Shown: piece after piece, positions 1 through 11,600 of the stretch
Position numbering within the stretch: position 1 is the stretch's first letter
Layout of the letters: each line of letters opens with the position of its first letter
From: Methanosarcina barkeri MS
GTDB taxonomy: Archaea; Halobacteriota; Methanosarcinia; Methanosarcinales; Methanosarcinaceae
NCBI RefSeq assembly: GCF_000970025.1
Contig: NZ_CP009528.1
Coordinates: forward strand, 3,397,168-3,461,167
Reading direction: 5' to 3'
DNA: 64,000 nucleotides
Position numbers and translations under genes: made by a program
Notes under the pieces: model-generated
Told to the model about the DNA's origin: nothing
The model's input: the letters and a program-made list of their open reading frames with translations, nothing else
The model's database searches: none

Positions 1-2740
1 ATGTGATTTCAGAAAGGGAAACATCTGGCGTTAGTTCATCCTGCAGACCGTAGGCTTCGATGAAAATGCGGTTATTCTCTTCCTCAAGCCGCTGCGTTTC
101 AAGAGTCATTTCTTTCCAGTGGTAGCGGAGTTTAGTGTAAGTTTCAGCAAGTTTGGGGTGATGGAATTCTGGTTTCAATAATGGAAGAGTAATAAAATCC
201 CAAGAAGTTTCATATAAATCCCAGTCGGATTTCACCAATGAAATTGTTTTTTTTGAGATACTCTCAACATTTTTTTTATCGATACTATTGGTTATAAAAG
301 GGATTTTGCTAACTGTACCCGGCTGAAAATTTAATGTTGGGTTGATAATCTTAAGAAAATCAAAAGATAACTTTGAACATAATAATCCTATCACATAATA
401 CAAATCTTCATACTTATCTGGAAATAGTGAGCATCCGGCATAATCAAATAGACAGCCTTTTTCAGTGTATCTTACACCAAAATAAGAACTACTTATAAAA
501 GACCACGTCACGCCTTCTTTAAGCATGTATTCTAAATTCTGAATATACCGTGACCAGTGCTTCCCCTTATTTCTTTTAACGGCATATGTTTTTATTTCTT
601 CTCCATCATTTTGCCAATTAATAACACACTCTTTATTTCCATACCATTTCCTAAAATTTCCTCCCTTATTGTAAGGATACCATTTATGTGAACTGTTAAA
701 TGTATCACTCAATTTTTCATATCCGTAGCCAATTTTCTGTTGCGAAACCTCAAACCATTGGCGAATGAATCTTTCATTATCTCCTGTATTTTGACCCGAT
801 TTAGCTTTTGCATGCATATCCAAAGAGTCAGATTTTTCAAATATTTCCCTCACTCTCTCACTTACCCAATACGCAATCGGACTCCCAGGAATTTTCTTGA
901 AGTCGGCGGCGGAGGCGCGAGCAAGTCTATCATTCTGCATCGGGAATTGTTTCGGTTCATTCTCTTCTGTCAAATCCTCATAGTAAACATAAGAAAAGTG
1001 GCCTTTGAAGTCAGCTTTCTTTGTTTTGTTCCAGACAGTTGCTGCCGTTCCAAAAGCAATGCCCATTACCATATTTGCCATGTGAACCATACAATCAATC
1101 GTTACTTCATCCAGCAGGCGTTCTCTTAGTTTTTCGTAAGATGAAAGGAACATCCAGCTTTGCATTGTAACCATTGCATTGTATCCGTGTTCAACAATTA
1201 AATCAAATCCACGCTCGATAAACATGGCAAAAAGATCAGATTTACTATCAGGATATTTTTCCTGAGCAAAAATTCTTAGCTCATTGTTCATGCCTTTACT
1301 ACCCATATACGGTGGGTTAGTGACTATTACGTGATACTTAGAGCTAAGATATTTGGCATTTTGTAGGGCTTGCATAACCTTCTGATGAGTAGAGTAAAGA
1401 ACTATATTTTCGGGGAGACTTTTGGATTCAAGCAGATGCAGTATTTTCAATATATTTGATGAAGCCGGATTAATTAGAGAACCAAAATTGTCGGCTTCGA
1501 CAAACTGGAGCAGAGTATCTTTCTGGGCATCGGTGAAAAGGTCACTTCCGACTGCATCTATGTAAGCATTGAGCTCTCCTTCTTCAAAAGTAACGCTTTC
1601 CAACACGCAGATATTGGGCTGGACCTTCTTTTTGAAAAAATGGCGGTCCTTGCTTCTTGCCTTCATGGTCAACGCAAAGCCTGCAAGTTCTCCTGCACGC
1701 TTATCGATCTCAATCCCGAAGAGATTATGGGTCAGGATCAGTTCTGGAATTTCTGAGGTACTGTAACCTTCTTCTTCATAAATCGCATACAACAGATCAA
1801 AAGCATAAACCAACATGTGCCCCGAACCACAGGCTGGATCACATATTTTAAGTTCTTCAGGAGAACTGATTTTCAGAAAATCGATTTCCTGTTGTTCAGG
1901 TTTTATATAATACTCCATCCGGTCAACAATGCTTGATTTCGGACGGTTAAGCATCCACAGGCGACCCATGGAGTTTTCCACAAGGTAACGGACAATCCAG
2001 TGAGGTGTGAAATGCTGCGTTGCAACTGGAATATTTTCTTTACTAATTTTAATTCCCTTTTTGAGATCAGCAAAGACTTTGTTCTTCTTCGGTTCTACAT
2101 AATCCTGGTAGATCCAACCTATAATTTCAACTTCGTGCCAGTCCTCGTCCGGTATTATTGAATTAAGGTCATGCAGGACTGAGCCGGTGTGTAGGAGTTT
2201 GTCAGGGAAAAGGAGTTCAGTATAATCCTCGATTTCTTCAAAAAGGAAAGGCATTATTTTGTGCAGATAATTGCAGAGCTTGAGGAGGAGGTATTTGTAG
2301 AGCTCTTCATCTTTGTTTTCGGCCTTGAGGTCGAGGACTGAGTCCTTATCAACGTTCAAAAAGTCAAGTTTCAGGGCATTTGTTAGAAGGTCGGGTTCCG
2401 TTTTGTCAGGATCAGAGGAAGTAAAGACTCTGATCTGGTCAGGGAGGCACCCGTTCCTCTCCATAAATTTAAGAGCCATAAGCCGGTTGAACCAGGTATA
2501 GGTCACTTCCTCCATGACCTGTTCGTAACCCTTATTCTTGACCTGTTTTACGAGCTGAGAACGCTGGTTTTTGATCTTAGAATTAAAGACTTTACCGTTG
2601 ATCACAACCGAATCTTCATGTTCTTCTACAGCGCGGATTTCTTTAGAAGAAATTTCATAATAGGCTGCCTGACTTCTTACTTCGGCGTTTAACTTTTCCC
2701 GAACCGTGTTTGAGAATTTAATTATTGCTGATTTGTCCAT
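1..2740 (-). CDS. pglX: BREX type 1 adenine-specific DNA methyltransferase PglX (3'-truncated by window edge)
   Basis: This frame is open from an ATG at 2740 to the left edge, giving about 913 residues of a family that is usually near 1200. It carries the N6-adenine methyltransferase motifs: DPACGSGH (SAM binding, about 1810-1840) and NPPYMGSK (catalytic, about 1298-1318), in the same frame as the start. In BREX, PglX methylates a non-palindromic host site, which marks self DNA while the other Brx proteins block phage replication. The start lies 18 bp after the brxC stop, so the two are co-transcribed. No in-frame stop was seen in the parts translated by hand. pglZ and brxL would be expected beyond the window. 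Confidence 0.9.
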   Translation of the reverse strand, partial: MDKSAIIKFSNTVREKLNAEVRSQAAYYEISSKEIRAVEEHEDSVVINGKVFNSKIKNQRSQLVKQVKNKGYEQVMEEVTYTWFNRLMALKFMERNGCLPDQIRVFTSSDPDKTEPDLLTNALKLDFLNVDKDSVLDLKAENKDEELYKYLLLKLCNYLHKIMPFLFEEIEDYTELLFPDKLLHTGSVLHDLNSIIPDEDWHEVEIIGWIYQDYVEPKKNKVFADLKKGIKISKENIPVATQHFTPHWIVRYLVENSMGRLWMLNRPKSSIVDRMEYYIKPEQQEIDFLKISSPEELKICDPACGSGHMLVYAFDLLYAIYEEEGYSTSEIPELILTHNLFGIEIDKRAGELAGFALTMKARSKDRHFFKKKVQPNICVLESVTFEEGELNAYIDAVGSDLFTDAQKDTLLQFVEADNFGSLINPASSNILKILHLLESKSLPENIVLYSTHQKVMQALQNAKYLSSKYHVIVTNPPYMGSKGMNNELRIFAQEKYPDSKSDLFAMFIERGFDLIVEHGYNAMVTMQSWMFLSSYEKLRERLLDEVTIDCMVHMANMVMGIAFGTAATVWNKTKKADFKGHFSYVYYEDLTEENEPKQFPMQNDRLARASAADFKKIPGSPIAYWVSERVREIFEKSDSLDMHAKAKSGQNTGDNERFIRQWFEVSQQKIGYGYEKLSDTFNSSHKWYPYNKGGNFRKWYGNKECVINWQNDGEEIKTYAVKRNKGKHWSRYIQNLEYMLKEGVTWSFISSSYFGVRYTEKGCLFDYAGCSLFPDKYEDLYYVIGLLCSKLSFDFLKIINPTLNFQPGTVSKIPFITNSIDKKNVESISKKTISLVKSDWDLYETSWDFITLPLLKPEFHHPKLAETYTKLRYHWKEMTLETQRLEEENNRIFIEAYGLQDELTPDVSLSEIT

Positions 2741-2758
2741 TCTCATCCGACCTTTTTC

Positions 2759-5700
2759 TTAGACCCTTATATTCTCCTTCATGAGAATTGTCAGCATTTT
2801 CTCTTTCAGCTGTGTCAGGTACTCCTCGATATCAGCCTCGCTTTCCAGCATTTTTCTGGACTTGAAAAATGAGATCTTATTTATTACTCTTGTAGTTCTT
2901 TGCGGCAACGGAGGTAATGCCGGTTTTTCTTCCTGCTCTGCGTCTGGCTTTTCTGGATCGTCATTACCTTCCCCATAGGGTACTTTCGGCGGCTTTTCCC
3001 GAATGGTCTGCCGCTTGAGATCGATTTGCTTGTAGGCTTCTACGCGGAGATCGTTTATCAGAGAGAGCTGGCTTTGCACAAGAGCGCAGTCTTCAGCGTC
3101 TTTCAGAGTTCTTTCGATTACATTGAAGAGCCCGAGCACGGTTTCCTTGAAATCGTCCGAAAATTTTTCGTCTGAAAGTTCCTTCTCAAGCTCTTTTAAA
3201 ACCGTATCAAGGCTTTCTCTTACCTCTCTCTTCTGGGCAGAAAGAGCCTCCTGGATTGAAACTTCTATCTTCTTTTCCAGGATTGGTAGCTGGCGAATCT
3301 GAGAGTAAGGCTTTTCCATATTTAGGATTGAGTCAATCTCATTAATGGCTGCTTTTGTCTCTCCGTCAAGGAACTGGATGTTTCTGCAGTAATCTTTATG
3401 CTTTCTGGTAAGCCTCTTGAAGATTTCAGCCTGAGCGCCAAAAAAGCTTTTCACAGGCTCTGCTTCGGCGTGAAGTGCTTCAAACTCGGTTCTTCGGGAA
3501 GCGACTGCTCTGAAAAAAGTTGAGGAATCCGGGTTCTCGGTCAGTTCTTTCAGGAATTTCCTGTAGGCTTCTATCTGGGGTCTGCCCGGATAGCCTGTTT
3601 CTTCTTGATATCTGCCTTCGAGACCTTGCAGGTTTGAAAGCTCTTCCTGGAAGATTTTCTTTACCTCTTTGTAAAGCTCTCCTTCTTTTTCTGGCAGATT
3701 TATTTTCTCAAAAAGGTCGCTGAGGATCTGCTTTACTGCTTTTAGATCCTCTTCTCCGGCTTTTTCCCTGATTTCTATGACCAGCTTGTCAGCATCATCT
3801 TTCCTTGTCAGGTGCTTTGCGGTAGCATCGGTATTGAACATGTATTCAGACTGGTAGCGGAGTTTGAGTTCTTCCTTCAGGTAAAGCGTTGCCACAAGCC
3901 CTGAAACCGTCATATCTTTCCAGCCGTAGGGTTTTTTCGTGAAACGTTCCTTTAAATCGCTTAAAAGAACCCTTCCACTTCTCCCGTGCTTTAGCCGAAT
4001 GTACTCAAGCATCTCTTTTAAAGCCAGCCTGTTTGTCTCACTGCCTGTAACCCCAAATTTCTCAAGGTCATCCGAACGCAGGAGCTTGAGCACTTCATTC
4101 TCGTTTTCGTAATCCTTTGTGACATATCCAGCTTTGCTGTAAACGTTTTCTATAAGGAGAGAAAGCCCTTCTTTTATGCGCTCTTTCGGGCTGGTTTTTC
4201 CAAGCATTACTTCCTTGTTATCAACAAAGACCTTCGAATCTGAGACTCCTTGAACAATCAGCTCTGCTGCTTTTGCTCTTGCGCTTTCGGCATCTTTCTC
4301 TTTTGTGAACAGAATATTCTGAATTTCCGCGTTATTCCGGTTTGAAGAGTTCTGCTTGAGGTATTTCTCGATTCTCAGGTAAGACCTGATCTGATCAATT
4401 AATTCGTCGTCGGGGAGCACGAAAAGAAGAGTATCGGTTGAATCAATATTGCTTAAATTATCGCCGTATAGGGACTGCTGGTTACCTTTCCTGCTATAGT
4501 ACTGGTCTGAAAGAGGAGTAAGGAACTTAATTGTAAGGTCTGCACCTGAGACAGCCTTTACCCTGTCATCAACCGCTTTGCTAAATTTGTAATTCTCATA
4601 GGAAGACGGGCAAATTCCTGATTTTTGCTCATAGAGCATCCTATGGACCTCTTCAAGGATCTGGTGATCTTCAATATCTATCCCTTTGATCTCTCTATTG
4701 ATATCTTGCTCCTCATTTGTCAGGAAATAGTACCTATCTTCGGACTTGTTTATCAGGGTCTGTCTTTCGAGTTTTTGGAGAGATTCAATAATTCTCTGTT
4801 TCAGTTTGACCTTGTCTTCATCAACCGAGGAAATGGAGAGAACTATCAGGTTATCCAGGTTTGGCTCGATCTCCTTTATGTTCCTGATCATAAACAGGAC
4901 TTCCAGAAGTTCACAGTCGTATTCATCAAGTAACTGATTATTCCGGGCCTGGGAGATCGTTCTTGCTATAATCGGATCAAGGAAGCCTTCAATTGTCTCA
5001 TAGAAAGCATGGAAAGGAATTAGCAGCCCTACGTTTTTCTCACAGTAGTTCTCGGTTGACTCCTTGAAAGCCCCAAGGAGTGATCTTTCTCCCTTTGCCA
5101 GGTGTTTTCCTGTAAAACCTGTTTCTCTAATCTTGTCAAAGACCTTCTGCACAAGGCTGAACTGGTACGGGACAAAAGGATATACATCTACAAAATCAGC
5201 TTCGTTCCTGTAGACTTTTGTTTCAGCCTGATTTGAAAATGCAAGCAGATTCCTGAGTATTATCTGTTTTTCAGCATAATAAGATGCGAGAAACTCCCTT
5301 TATTCCCCTTTCTTCTGCAAGATTCTTTTCTTGATAACTTCGTCCACGTTGGCGCTGGTAAGACTCAGGCGAGTGTTAAAACGTCCCTGAATCTTGGAGA
5401 AGTCGTTGCCTTTTACGTGTTGCTTTGTAATCGTATCAATATCAGCCTGCGAGGTTACAACAACCCAGGCCCTTCCCCTTAACCTGGTCCCAAGATCTTC
5501 TACAATGGTCTGGAGATTGAGCATCAGCTCGCTGTTTTCTCCTATATACTGTCCCACTTCGTCCACCAGGAAAATTACCTGATGGTTTTCTCCCTTTGAT
5601 TTACAGTATTGATCGAGCTTATTTGCAAATTTCTCAACGCTAAAAGTATAGCTTGCTCCATCGCTTTCAAAGAGCCTTGTAGCAGCTTCCCTGCTCATGA

Positions 5701-6370
5701 AACCGCAGTTTACAAGGGCTTCTATAATATCGTCCTGCTCAAAACTGTAGGCAACTCTTCTTTCTTCCCAGGATTCTCCGTTTATACGTTTAAATTCGGC
5801 TTTAAAAAGCTCGTAAAGTTCCTTATCCTCAAGCTGTTCTTCAAGTTCTGCGATCCAGAAGACATCTCCCAGATATCCACGCCTATCATTAAAAGCCCTC
5901 ATGAAGATATTTACAATCTGCTCGTCGCCTTTGTTTACAGTATTTGCTTTGGAATCAATATTAAAGAGAATGACATCTTTACTGCCTGTATTAACGGCTT
6001 TTTCGATATTGGCAAGAATTGCAGGATCTGTAATTTTTTCCCTGAAAAATTCAAGTGCAGTTTTGCCCTGAACTGTTCTATTTTCCAGTAAATACGACAG
6101 AATTTTGAGGAAATGTGACTTTCCAGAGCCAAAGAACCCTGAGATCCAGACTCCTATCCTATCTGTGGGCTCTTCCATGGCTGCAGTATAATTTCTAAAA
6201 AAATTATCAAAATGCTTTAGAGACTCACCTGTTACCACATACTCATCAAGTTCAGTATAAACACTACTTTCATCTTCCTTATCGACCTTTATTACTCCAT
6301 CGATATCTCTTCGGATATCTTTCTCAAATAAGTCTTCTATTTTTATTTCTGCAGCTGTCATGTTTAGCAC
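2759..6370 (-). pseudogene. brxC: BREX P-loop ATPase BrxC interrupted by one in-frame TAA
   Basis: One reading frame of about 1203 codons, the normal BrxC length, is cut once by a TAA at 5300-5302. The upstream part (5300-6370, 356 aa) has the Walker A motif GSGKSH and a LVDEVGQY Walker B-like segment. The downstream frame continues without any shift through ASYYAEKQ, YPFVPYQFS and the rest of BrxC to 2759. The first ATG inside the downstream part is at 5152, but the frame is already open from 5299, so the two ORFs are one gene with a nonsense codon. BrxC is the large ATPase of BREX. An ATG at 6361 is an equally good start. Loss of full-length BrxC should disable the system unless the halves are made separately. 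Sequencing error cannot be excluded. Confidence 0.9.
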
Positions 6371-6462
6371 TCTGATCAGATCTCAATATGATTCGGTAGA
6401 AATTTTAAGGTGTATCTCAAATACCTCAAACTTCCCCTCTAAAAGCTTTAAAAATCTCATGA

Positions 6463-7035
6463 TTACATTGCCTCTGGCATCAAGCGGAAAGCTCTGTAAT
6501 AATTTTTGGTTTTAAATTCACCAAATAAGCTAAGGTCAAGCCCACTGAACTTTCCTGGATAAAACAGTACAAGAGGCTTCTTGCCTGTAACAGAATATAG
6601 GTTATTAAGAATGGAATGAGCTCTGACCATTGGCCATGCGTTTCCTATTCCTGTCAAAAAAATAAGGTCGTAATCGACGTTGAGAATCTCGGAAATCTCT
6701 TTTTTTGTAGTCTCTTGATTAAGAATTAATCTTACTTTCTCAAGCAAGGCATCTGAACCCTTTTTCTTCTCGAACTTAATCAGTTTCTCATCAGTAAGCT
6801 TCTGGTTCAGGATTTTGAGACATAGGTTATACAGATTAATCTCAATTATCTTAATCGAGTGTTTGCTCTCAAAACCTGAGATAAGTTTACTTATTGTGTC
6901 CCTAACAAGAAGCTCGTTTTCAGGCTCGTAATCAAAAATCCAATATGGAATCTCATTTCCTAACCCTTTGCATTTCAAAAAATCATCAGTTTTTATTTTT
7001 TCTTTAAAGAGTTCGAGACGCTCTTCAAGTTTCAT
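6463..7035 (-). CDS. brxB: BREX protein BrxB (DUF1788 family)
   Basis: The 190-aa protein has the size and context of BrxB: it sits directly upstream of brxC in the same direction. Recognisable features are the N-terminal segment ending DDFLKCKGLGNEIP, the middle stretch FLTGIGNAWPMVRAHSILNNL, and the C-terminal KPLVLFYPGKFSG. BrxB is a conserved core BREX component of unclear biochemical role, proposed to scaffold other Brx proteins. brxA (DUF1819), which normally precedes brxB, is not found between 7036 and 7328. An AT-rich promoter with a TATA-like box lies about 80 bp upstream. Confidence 0.85.
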   Translation of the reverse strand: MKLEERLELFKEKIKTDDFLKCKGLGNEIPYWIFDYEPENELLVRDTISKLISGFESKHSIKIIEINLYNLCLKILNQKLTDEKLIKFEKKKGSDALLEKVRLILNQETTKKEISEILNVDYDLIFLTGIGNAWPMVRAHSILNNLYSVTGKKPLVLFYPGKFSGLDLSLFGEFKTKNYYRAFRLMPEAM

Positions 7036-7114
7036 AATTTTATTGTACTGATCTAAGTATAAATGTGTTGCTATTTCTATTAATAGAAATATTATCCGAT
7101 ATTTTAAAATAATT

Positions 7115-7128
7115 AATTTATATAAATT
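7115..7128 (-). promoter_or_regulatory. TATA-like box upstream of brxB
   Basis: AATTTATATAAATT is a good archaeal box A, palindromic, and about 80 bp before the brxB start. It would drive brxB-brxC-pglX leftward. This is inferred from sequence only. Confidence 0.45.
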
Positions 7129-7249
7129 ATAAATATAGAAATTTGAGGATAAGGCATATGACAGGAAAAATCTCTACTGATAAAAACAAGCACCCTTTCA
7201 ATGTCTTTTTGTTTATCCTTCTTGTTATAAGCCATTAATTCAGTTTTTA

Positions 7250-7281
7250 CAGGCATATGAAGGGACTGTCGACTATGCCTG
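7250..7281. promoter_or_regulatory. 8-bp inverted repeat upstream of DUF429 gene
   Basis: CAGGCATA and TATGCCTG form a perfect 8-bp inverted repeat with a 16-nt spacer, 48 bp before the DUF429 start. It could be an operator or a hairpin. There is no further support. Confidence 0.3.
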
Positions 7282-7328
7282 AATGATAACAAATAACTCC
7301 ATTCAAAGCTTCCTCTGAAAGGGTCTAT

Positions 7329-8110
7329 ATGCCTAAACCGCGAACCCTGCTTATGAATAAAAAAGTGTTTGTTGGTGTAGACGGATGCAGAGCAGGTTGG
7401 TTTGCAGTTGCACTAACAGAAACTGATAGTTTTGGTGTATTTCAGTTTCCTAAAATCTCGGATCTCTATAGCTATTTTTGTGATGGCAATACTCATGTGC
7501 GTATACTTGTGGACATCCCTATTGGTTTAGTAGATAGCAAATCTAATTTCAAGAGAAGGTTTTGTGATATAGAACTCGAAGATTATTGAGACCCTACAGG
7601 CAGTCCAGCGTTTTCCCCACTCTCTGTAGAGAAGCCATCTATGCAAAAAACTATGAAATCGCTTGCGACATCAATGAAGAAGTTACAGGCAAACGACTTA
7701 CAAAACAAACATGGGGAATCGTTCCAAAAATCAGAGAAATGAATGATTTTCTTATAGCCACAGATTCTGCTAAGGAAAAAATAATAGAAATCCATCCCGA
7801 GATTTGTTTCTGGGCTCTTGCCGGAAAGCCAATGGAATATTCAAAAAAAGAGAGTGAAGGTTTTAGCGAAAGAAAAAAGCTGCTGCAGGAAATTTGTACT
7901 TCCACAGATGAAATTGTACAGAATGCTCTTTCCAAATACAGACGTAAAGATGTAGCAAGAGACGATATTCTTGATGCTCTGGTCGCCTCTGTAACAGCAA
8001 AGTTATCTTTTCAGAGGGGACTAAAATCTATTCCAAAAATTCCTGAAAAAGACTCTCAAGGACTTCCTATGCAGATTGTTTATCCTACCTTCCGCAGATG
8101 TCTTGAGTAA
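7329..8110 (+). pseudogene. DUF429 family protein (predicted RNase H-like nuclease) with a 1-nt frameshift
   Basis: The first part (7329-7589) has the family's N-terminal GVDGCRAGW and the acidic strand VDIPIGL. The second part (from about 7586, another frame) continues with RQSSVFPT, EVTGKRLTKQTW, EIHPEICFWAL and the C-terminal DDILDALVASVTA. Inserting one base at 7583-7586 (TATTGA to TATTTGA) would join them as ELEDY-LRPYRQSSVFPT, which fits the family pattern, so one nucleotide has been lost. DUF429 proteins are predicted nucleases of the RNase H fold with no firm role. The start at 7329 has AAAGGG 6 nt upstream. The gene points away from BREX and lies on the same apparently decaying island. 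Confidence 0.75.
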
Positions 8111-8288
8111 AAGAACATTTTTCCTGCTATCGTTTTTGTGCATTTGCTCAATAATTTGCAATTATTATCCCAACTGAAACTTCCGGAAATAGAGGTTAGA
8201 AGCTTTCAATGAAGTTTGAATAAGCAAGGTAATTTTCAGAAAAACGATAGCAAGAAAAATTGTGAAAATTGAATGGACATCTGCGGAA
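8090..8288. repeat. About 50-bp imperfect inverted repeats bounding a 200-bp segment
   Basis: TTCCGCAGATGTC at 8090-8102 recurs inverted at 8276-8288. Inside it, TTTTTCCTGCTATCGTTTTT (about 8118-8137) recurs inverted with one mismatch at about 8239-8258. The outer left arm overlaps the 3' end of the DUF429 gene. The spacer 8111-8452 has no supported gene. The structure may be a MITE-like element or an inverted duplication. Confidence 0.6.
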
Positions 8289-8452
8289 AGTCAGGTTTAT
8301 GCAACGGTTTGCTAATAGGATTCAGAGTGCCGGAAACTGAAACTACAAAGACCAAGCACAGAAACATGCAAAGATCAAGTACAAAAACTACAAAGACCAA
8401 AATAGACTTTCAAATAAGAAGAAAGCAGAGAAAAACAAAGAAAAAAACTAAA

Positions 8453-8537
8453 TGCGAGGGATGGGATTCGAACCCACGAATTCCTACGAAACTAGGCCCT
8501 CAACCTAGCGCCTTTGACCTGGCTGGGCAACCCTCGC
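8453..8537 (-). tRNA. tRNA-Leu(GAG), downstream copy
   Basis: The minus strand gives acceptor arms GCGAGGG/CCCTCGC, anticodon stem CTAGG/CCTAG with loop TTGAGGG (anticodon GAG), a class II variable arm, T arm GTGGG-TTCGAAT-CCCAT and discriminator A. No 3' CCA is encoded. It is identical over the tRNA body to the copy at 8656-8740. Confidence 0.93.
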
Positions 8538-8655
8538 ATAATGATATTTTACAAATAAAGAATTTGAAATTCTTTACAAAAATACTTTCAGAAACGTATG
8601 AAAATTTGAAATTTTTGAAGTTAAATGTTTTAAATCGACAGATTAAGAAATTTAG

Positions 8656-8740
8656 TGCGAGGGATGGGATTCGAACCCACGAATTCCTACGAAACTAGGC
8701 CCTCAACCTAGCGCCTTTGACCTGGCTGGGCAACCCTCGC
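8656..8740 (-). tRNA. tRNA-Leu(GAG), upstream copy
   Basis: Same structure and sequence as the copy 118 bp further on. Similarity stops within about 2 bp of the tRNA ends, so the repeat unit is the tRNA gene itself. This copy is nearest the promoter and to rpoD. Confidence 0.93.
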
Positions 8741-8837
8741 ATTTCGTATTAATCTGTGTCTAATCTATGTTTAATACTGTTTCATTATGATAATCCGGCG
8801 CGCTTTACGCCTTGCACTCCCTCACAATATCGTGGAT

Positions 8838-8848
8838 AATATATAAAC
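8838..8848 (-). promoter_or_regulatory. TATA box for the tRNA-Leu pair
   Basis: The minus strand reads CGTTTATATATTATC, a strong archaeal box A about 100 bp before the first tRNA-Leu. The rest of 8741-9047 contains no gene that I can support. Confidence 0.5.
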
Positions 8849-9047
8849 GTTTCGAGCCGTGAAGGTCACCGGGAATAAGTTTTGGAAGAACGCAAATAAG
8901 ACAGAATGTCTTCTGTCGTATTCAGGTACAGAACAATAATATGTAAGGCGTAGAGAGTCCAGAGAAATATCTAACTCATTAAAATATTCAGGGATCTATC
9001 AGCCTTAATCTCAAAAAATTGGATATGGGCCTGTACCCGAGCTGAGC

Positions 9048-9848
9048 TCAGAACTGGTCCAGAATGCTCAAAAGTTCTTCAGCTTTGCCTTTGACCACAT
9101 CTGCTGCATTAAGGGCAAGGTCTTTGGCGGTATAAGAACCATCGGACTCCATTGTAAACACAAAAGCGTTCTCATCGAAGCTAATGTTTATTGCGTGGAT
9201 GTCACAGACCTGCTCGCAGAGCTTGCAGAGTGAGCACTTCAGGATATCTTCGTCAGAAACTCTGGCACCTGACTCTTCAAACCGTATAATGCCTTTCGGA
9301 CATTCGGCTGCACAGTGCCCGCATGCATCGCAGTTTTCAATGGTTATAACAGGCACGTTCTTGTAGCCGCAAGCGATTCCTGCCTGCCATTTAACACTAT
9401 CCCTGCCATAGCCCATATGAGCGAGGGCCTCAAGCACAAGCTTCTGCCCTTTTTTCAGTTCAACAATAGGGATATTGAGATCAGCCGGCTGTATCTTCGG
9501 GTCAGAGGAAATAAGATCCCGAGAATAAACCGTGCATGGACCTTCTGCACTTAGGGTTAAGGAAACCTCGCAGGCAGGACAGCCCTCTCCTCCGCAGACA
9601 TCGCATTCTGCCTGTGGCACATACGTCTCTACATCCGTAACAAGCGGGATTAAGGACAGACGTAGAGCCAACTGCTCATCATAGAGTACCGAGGTATTGT
9701 CGTAAAGGTTCACATATTCAATCGCAAGCGTTGGTACATCTGCGATCATGGCGCGTCGAATGCCGTTGGCAAAAGATGTGCTAACATTTGAAAGCACGAA
9801 TTTTGCAGATCTATCCGATAACTCCAGAATGTCTACTTCCATCGTCAT
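9048..9848 (-). CDS. rpoD: DNA-directed RNA polymerase subunit D (Rpo3) with [4Fe-4S] domain
   Basis: The 266-aa archaeal Rpo3 combines the alpha-like dimerisation domain (ANGIRRAMIADVPTLAIE near residue 28) with an inserted ferredoxin-like domain at about residues 170-215. Two cysteine sets are visible, CDACGHCAAECP and CSLCKLCEQVC, each able to hold a [4Fe-4S] cluster. A further CDVCGGEGCPAC group lies near residue 82. Rpo3 pairs with Rpo11 to nucleate polymerase assembly, and in Methanosarcina the clusters have been linked to assembly or oxygen sensitivity. It is the last gene of the rps13-rps4-rps11-rpoD unit. The usual next genes (rpl18e-rpl13-rps9) are absent here. Confidence 0.96.
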   Translation of the reverse strand: MTMEVDILELSDRSAKFVLSNVSTSFANGIRRAMIADVPTLAIEYVNLYDNTSVLYDEQLALRLSLIPLVTDVETYVPQAECDVCGGEGCPACEVSLTLSAEGPCTVYSRDLISSDPKIQPADLNIPIVELKKGQKLVLEALAHMGYGRDSVKWQAGIACGYKNVPVITIENCDACGHCAAECPKGIIRFEESGARVSDEDILKCSLCKLCEQVCDIHAINISFDENAFVFTMESDGSYTAKDLALNAADVVKGKAEELLSILDQF

Positions 9849-9932
9849 ATTCCTTAATTTCCCTTATATTTTAATGCTTTCAAAAAGAGAATTTTAGAAG
9901 AATTTCCTGAAGAAATTCCCTGAAGAATTCTC

Positions 9933-10966
<1,034 letters not shown>

Positions 10967-10988
10967 TTAAAATCACCTGACCGGAAAA

Positions 10989-11447
10989 TCACTTTCTCCT
11001 GCTGACACCGACAGTTGACCCGCGGCGGCCTGTAGATTTCGTTCTCTGTCCTCTGACCTTAAGGCCCCTTTCGTGCCTTAATCCTCTGTAGGCGCGAACC
11101 TTCTTCAGGTTGTTAATATCTTCCCTGAAAGTCAGTAAGATGTCTGTTCCCAGCAGATGCTTGTCCTGTCCTGTTGCCAGGTCTTTTTGCCTGTTCAACA
11201 TCCAGGATGGAACAATCTCCTCAAAATTCCCGATTGCGCGGTCTAGCTTTGACACTTCTTCATCTGGCAGGTATCCAAGTGTAGCAGTAGGATCTACCCC
11301 TGCGCCCTTTGCGATAAGGATAGCGGTGCGCCTCCCTATTCCTGGGAGACCTGTTAGGGCGTATTCCACGGGTTTTGCCCCCTGCAGGTCGGTATTCATA
11401 ATCCGAACAAGATGCCTTAATTCTTCATTATTCTTTTCTTCTACCAT
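10989..11447 (-). CDS. rps13: 30S ribosomal protein uS13
   Basis: The frame opens at 11477, but the ATG at 11447 ([10 protein letters not shown]) has GGAGG 7 nt upstream and gives a normal archaeal length of 152 aa. The helix-two-turn-helix region is [14 protein letters not shown]. The C-terminus [17 protein letters not shown] contacts the A and P tRNAs. It is the first gene of rps13-rps4-rps11-rpoD and appears to have its own promoter. Confidence 0.95.
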   Translation of the reverse strand: MVEEKNNEELRHLVRIMNTDLQGAKPVEYALTGLPGIGRRTAILIAKGAGVDPTATLGYLPDEEVSKLDRAIGNFEEIVPSWMLNRQKDLATGQDKHLLGTDILLTFREDINNLKKVRAYRGLRHERGLKVRGQRTKSTGRRGSTVGVSRRK

Positions 11448-11588
11448 ATATTCCCTCCAGGGGAATGTATACAGCACCCTGTAGCCCCTGATCGAATACC
11501 CAAAAAGAATACACGAAAAGTCAGGAGCAGCTCTCTAAAGGAGCTTCTTTACAGCACATACTGATGAATTCATTTACATGCTGTTACC

Positions 11589-11600
11589 AGTATATAAGTA
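11589..11600 (-). promoter_or_regulatory. TATA box for rps13-rps4-rps11-rpoD
   Basis: The minus strand reads ACTTATATACTGG about 145 bp before the rps13 start. A small hairpin (AGCTC-TCTAAAG-GAGCT, near 11527-11543) lies in the predicted leader. The separate promoter makes sense because the ABC-transporter insertion cuts this unit off from truB. Confidence 0.45.

Noticed and set aside
740-1129. Plus-strand 129-codon ORF
   Set aside because: It lies opposite pglX, whose minus-strand frame has clear methyltransferase motifs; it is a shadow.
5152-5302. Treating the two brxC ORFs as separate complete genes
   Set aside because: The frame between them is open and encodes conserved BrxC residues right up to the TAA, so they are one interrupted gene.
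8273-8698. Plus-strand 141-codon ORF
   Set aside because: It runs through the antisense of a tRNA-Leu gene twice (repeated ARDGIRTHEFLR-like ends); an artefact of the tRNA copies.
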